Source: CAZWUW01 sp964636895 (lineage in GTDB: Bacteria > Bacillota > Thermincolia > Thermincolales > CAZWUW01). From it: a stretch of 7,766 bases of DNA. A program made the position numbers and the translations under genes. The notes beneath the pieces are model-generated. The model saw only the letters and a program-made list of their open reading frames with translations, made no database searches and was not told the DNA's origin. How positions within the stretch are numbered: the stretch's first letter is position 1; each line of letters opens with the position of its first letter. The stretch is taken from positions 1 through 7,766 of the forward strand of contig CAZWUW010000108.1 in assembly GCA_964636895.1 (NCBI GenBank), written 5' to 3'. Shown here one piece after another: positions 6,324 through 7,766 of the stretch.

Positions 6324-7190
6324 GTGGATACTTTAGTTGAGCGCTACGGCAGTTTTATGGGCAGCGCCGCCTCTTATGAAGAGGCAGATACGATAATTGT
6401 TGGAATTCCCATGGATTTCACCGTCAGTTTCCGGCCGGGGACCCGCTTGGGTCCCCAGGCTGTAAGAAATGTTTCCTTTGGGCTGGAAGAATACAGTGTC
6501 TTGCTAGATAAGGACCTGGCGGACTACTCTTTTTATGATTGGGGCGACATAAACCTGCCAATGGGAAACGTTCCGGCCAGCCTGGAGCGGATTGGGGCAG
6601 TGACCGCCAAGGTATTGGCGGACGATAAATTCCCAATTATGATTGGCGGGGAACACCTGGTAACTTATCCAATTGTCAGAGAATTGATAAAAAAGTATCC
6701 GGACCTGGCTGTCGTTCATTTTGATGCCCACGCCGACCTGAGGGAAGATTACCTGGGGGAGGTTAATTCACATGCCACGGTGATGCGTAAGATTTGTGGT
6801 CTGGTGGGTGGCAAAAACATTTATCAGTTTGGGATTCGTTCAGGCACCAAGGAAGAGTTTCAATTTGCCCGGGAAAACACTAATATTTTTGTGGGGGAAG
6901 TTTTGGCCCCCCTTCGGCAGGTATTGCCGCAACTGACCGGTCGGCCGGTATATATTACTCTGGACATTGATGTGGTAGATCCTGCTTTTGCTCCCGGCAC
7001 GGGCACAGTGGAACCCGGCGGCTGCACATCTCTAGATATTATTCAGGCGGTACATTTATTAGGGCAGGTTAATATTGTCGGTTTTGACATTGTTGAAGTA
7101 TCACCGGTCTTTGATCAGTCGGAACGTACTGCATTATTGGCTGCCAAATTGATCCGGGAAGCTATTCTTACTTATACAGCACCTAAATGA
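6324..7190 (+). CDS. speB: Agmatinase / agmatine ureohydrolase-family enzyme
   Basis: This is an arginase-fold, two-manganese ureohydrolase that splits agmatine into putrescine and urea. Metal ligands are visible in the usual order: GGEH near residue 111, FDAHAD (about 133-138), and LDIDVVDP (about 213-220) followed by APGTGTVEPGG. SHATVMR (about 149-155) contains a conserved active-site His. Length, 288 residues, is normal. Two starts are possible: TTG at 6321 or GTG at 6324. GGAGG (6312-6316) is four bases from the TTG and seven from the GTG, so I prefer GTG. It is the last gene of the polyamine operon. No clear hairpin terminator follows within 7191-7249. An alternative substrate is N1-aminopropylagmatine, as in Thermus-type polyamine synthesis. 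Confidence 0.93.
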   Translation: MDTLVERYGSFMGSAASYEEADTIIVGIPMDFTVSFRPGTRLGPQAVRNVSFGLEEYSVLLDKDLADYSFYDWGDINLPMGNVPASLERIGAVTAKVLADDKFPIMIGGEHLVTYPIVRELIKKYPDLAVVHFDAHADLREDYLGEVNSHATVMRKICGLVGGKNIYQFGIRSGTKEEFQFARENTNIFVGEVLAPLRQVLPQLTGRPVYITLDIDVVDPAFAPGTGTVEPGGCTSLDIIQAVHLLGQVNIVGFDIVEVSPVFDQSERTALLAAKLIREAILTYTAPK

Positions 7191-7249
7191 TTTTTTTCCA
7201 CCGGATGATTTTGCACGGATGAGTTTTGTTTGCATGACTTTATTTGGCC

Positions 7250-7278
7250 TTGACAAATAACCGGTGATGAGCTACGCT
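7250..7278 (+). promoter_or_regulatory. Likely promoter of the HMA-domain gene
   Basis: A perfect TTGACA (7250-7255) is followed after 17 bases by TACGCT (7273-7278), which keeps the first two and last bases of TATAAT. Transcription would begin near 7285, about 27 bases before the start codon. The flanks show no obvious long dyad that would mark a metal-sensing MerR or ArsR operator. Confidence 0.5.
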
Positions 7279-7311
7279 ATTGTAACAGAAACCGTTATAG
7301 GAGGGGTGCCG

Positions 7312-7548
7312 ATGTGTGAGTGTTGTGCCACCCACGGCCAGGCACACCAGGGCCACGTGCATGTGAATGGTGTAGATTGTGCCGCCTGTTTTGCCGACCT
7401 GGAAAGGGCGTTGACTAACTTACCCGGCATTATTGAAGTGGAGTATATAAAGGACAATGCCCAGGCTAAAGTGACCTTTGATAAAAGAATTGTTAAAGTT
7501 ACCAGACTGGAAGAAATTCTTGACGAAAACGGCTTTGCGGTTTCATAA
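7312..7548 (+). CDS. Small heavy-metal-associated (HMA) domain protein, CopZ-like
   Basis: The start is taken at ATG 7312, preceded by AGGAGGGG (7299-7306), giving 78 residues. A longer in-frame reading from 7264 would cross the putative promoter and has no ribosome binding site. Residues 16-78 have the ferredoxin-like HMA pattern: HVHVNGVDCAACFADLERAL, then LPGIIEVEYIKDNAQAKVTF and EILDENGFAV. Cys23 and Cys26 form the metal-binding CxxC. The usual GMxCxxC is GVDCAAC here; Asp before the first Cys is common in zinc/cadmium/lead ATPase domains (ZntA, CadA), while copper chaperones more often have Thr or His. Residues 1-17 add Cys2, Cys4, Cys5 and four His, a possible extra metal site. No P-type ATPase is adjacent. 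A metallochaperone role is likely, but the metal is uncertain. Confidence 0.8.
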   Translation: MCECCATHGQAHQGHVHVNGVDCAACFADLERALTNLPGIIEVEYIKDNAQAKVTFDKRIVKVTRLEEILDENGFAVS

Positions 7549-7575
7549 AAAACATAACCGAACCAAAAAATACAA

Positions 7576-7604
7576 TTGACTTCTAGCTTGAGATTGTGTA
7601 TACT
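7576..7604 (+). promoter_or_regulatory. Promoter of the tRNA-Val/tRNA-Asp cluster
   Basis: TTGACT (7576-7581) and TATACT (7599-7604) are separated by exactly 17 bases, each one base from consensus. The first tRNA begins 23 bases beyond the -10 box, which leaves a short 5' leader for RNase P to remove. Confidence 0.85.
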
Positions 7605-7626
7605 TATTTTTGTCGGTAAAACGTGA

Positions 7627-7702
<76 letters not shown>

Positions 7703-7711
7703 CTGAAATAC

Positions 7712-7766
7712 GGAGCTGTGGTGTAGAGGCCTAACATGCCTGCCTGTCACGCAGGAGATCGCGAGT
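7712..7766 (+). tRNA. tRNA-Asp (anticodon GTC), cut by the window edge
   Basis: The acceptor 5' strand GGAGCTG (7712-7718), the D arm and the anticodon arm CCTGC-CTGTCAC-GCAGG are present, with anticodon GTC at 7746-7748. The sequence stops in the T arm (GCGAGT), so the 3' end lies outside. It starts nine bases after tRNA-Val, so both come from one transcript. Confidence 0.93.

Noticed and set aside
7191..7249. Terminator after speB
   Set aside because: There is a short T-run right after the stop codon and some CCGG words, but no stem of useful length directly before a T-tract.
7264..7311. Upstream start at 7264 for the HMA protein
   Set aside because: The extra 16 residues would be encoded across the -10 region of the likely promoter, and the strong AGGAGGGG site directly precedes the ATG at 7312.

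Overview
The window looks like a chromosomal segment of a low-to-moderate GC Gram-positive-type (Firmicutes) bacterium. Three points support this. Shine-Dalgarno sites are strong AGGAGG types. There is a FliK-like gene followed by a stand-alone FlhB C-terminal gene, an arrangement known from Bacillus as ylqG-ylqH. There is also a pdaD-speE-speB polyamine cluster of the kind found in anaerobic spore formers and their relatives. An anaerobic clostridial or Sporomusa-like host is a reasonable guess, but the sequence does not prove it. I see no insertion sequence, phage gene, integrase, CRISPR array or plasmid function.

Layout. Positions 1-603 (minus) hold the N-terminal 201 codons of an amidohydrolase whose end lies outside the window. 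Positions 635-796 hold a complete tRNA-Pro(CGG) unit on the minus strand, with a near-consensus promoter, CCA-encoding gene and rho-independent terminator. Positions 869-3212 (plus) form a three-gene run: a small unrecognised acidic protein, a FliK-like protein with seven 12-residue tandem repeats, and an FlhB C-terminal-like protein that lacks the NPTH autocleavage site. This run meets a minus-strand PRC-barrel gene (3193-4191) tail to tail with a 20-bp overlap. A second minus-strand gene (4324-4824) encodes a glycine-zipper protein of the general-stress 17M/YflT type and has its own terminator.

Positions 4985-7190 (plus) form a polyamine operon: pyruvoyl-dependent arginine decarboxylase, spermidine synthase and agmatinase. 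Together these take arginine to agmatine and putrescine, with aminopropyl transfer to spermidine or possibly to agmatine first. The decarboxylase that makes the aminopropyl donor (SpeD) is not here. A small HMA metal-binding protein (7312-7548) follows under its own likely promoter. The window ends in a tRNA cluster on the plus strand: tRNA-Val(TAC), complete, and tRNA-Asp(GTC), cut by the edge.

Most of the window is ordinary housekeeping or accessory chromosome. I do not see a clear undescribed system. The points most worth a second look are the FliK-like/FlhB-C pair with its repeat-expanded linker, the unknown 98-residue protein in front of it, the gene order of the polyamine operon, and the Cys/His-rich N-terminus of the HMA protein.
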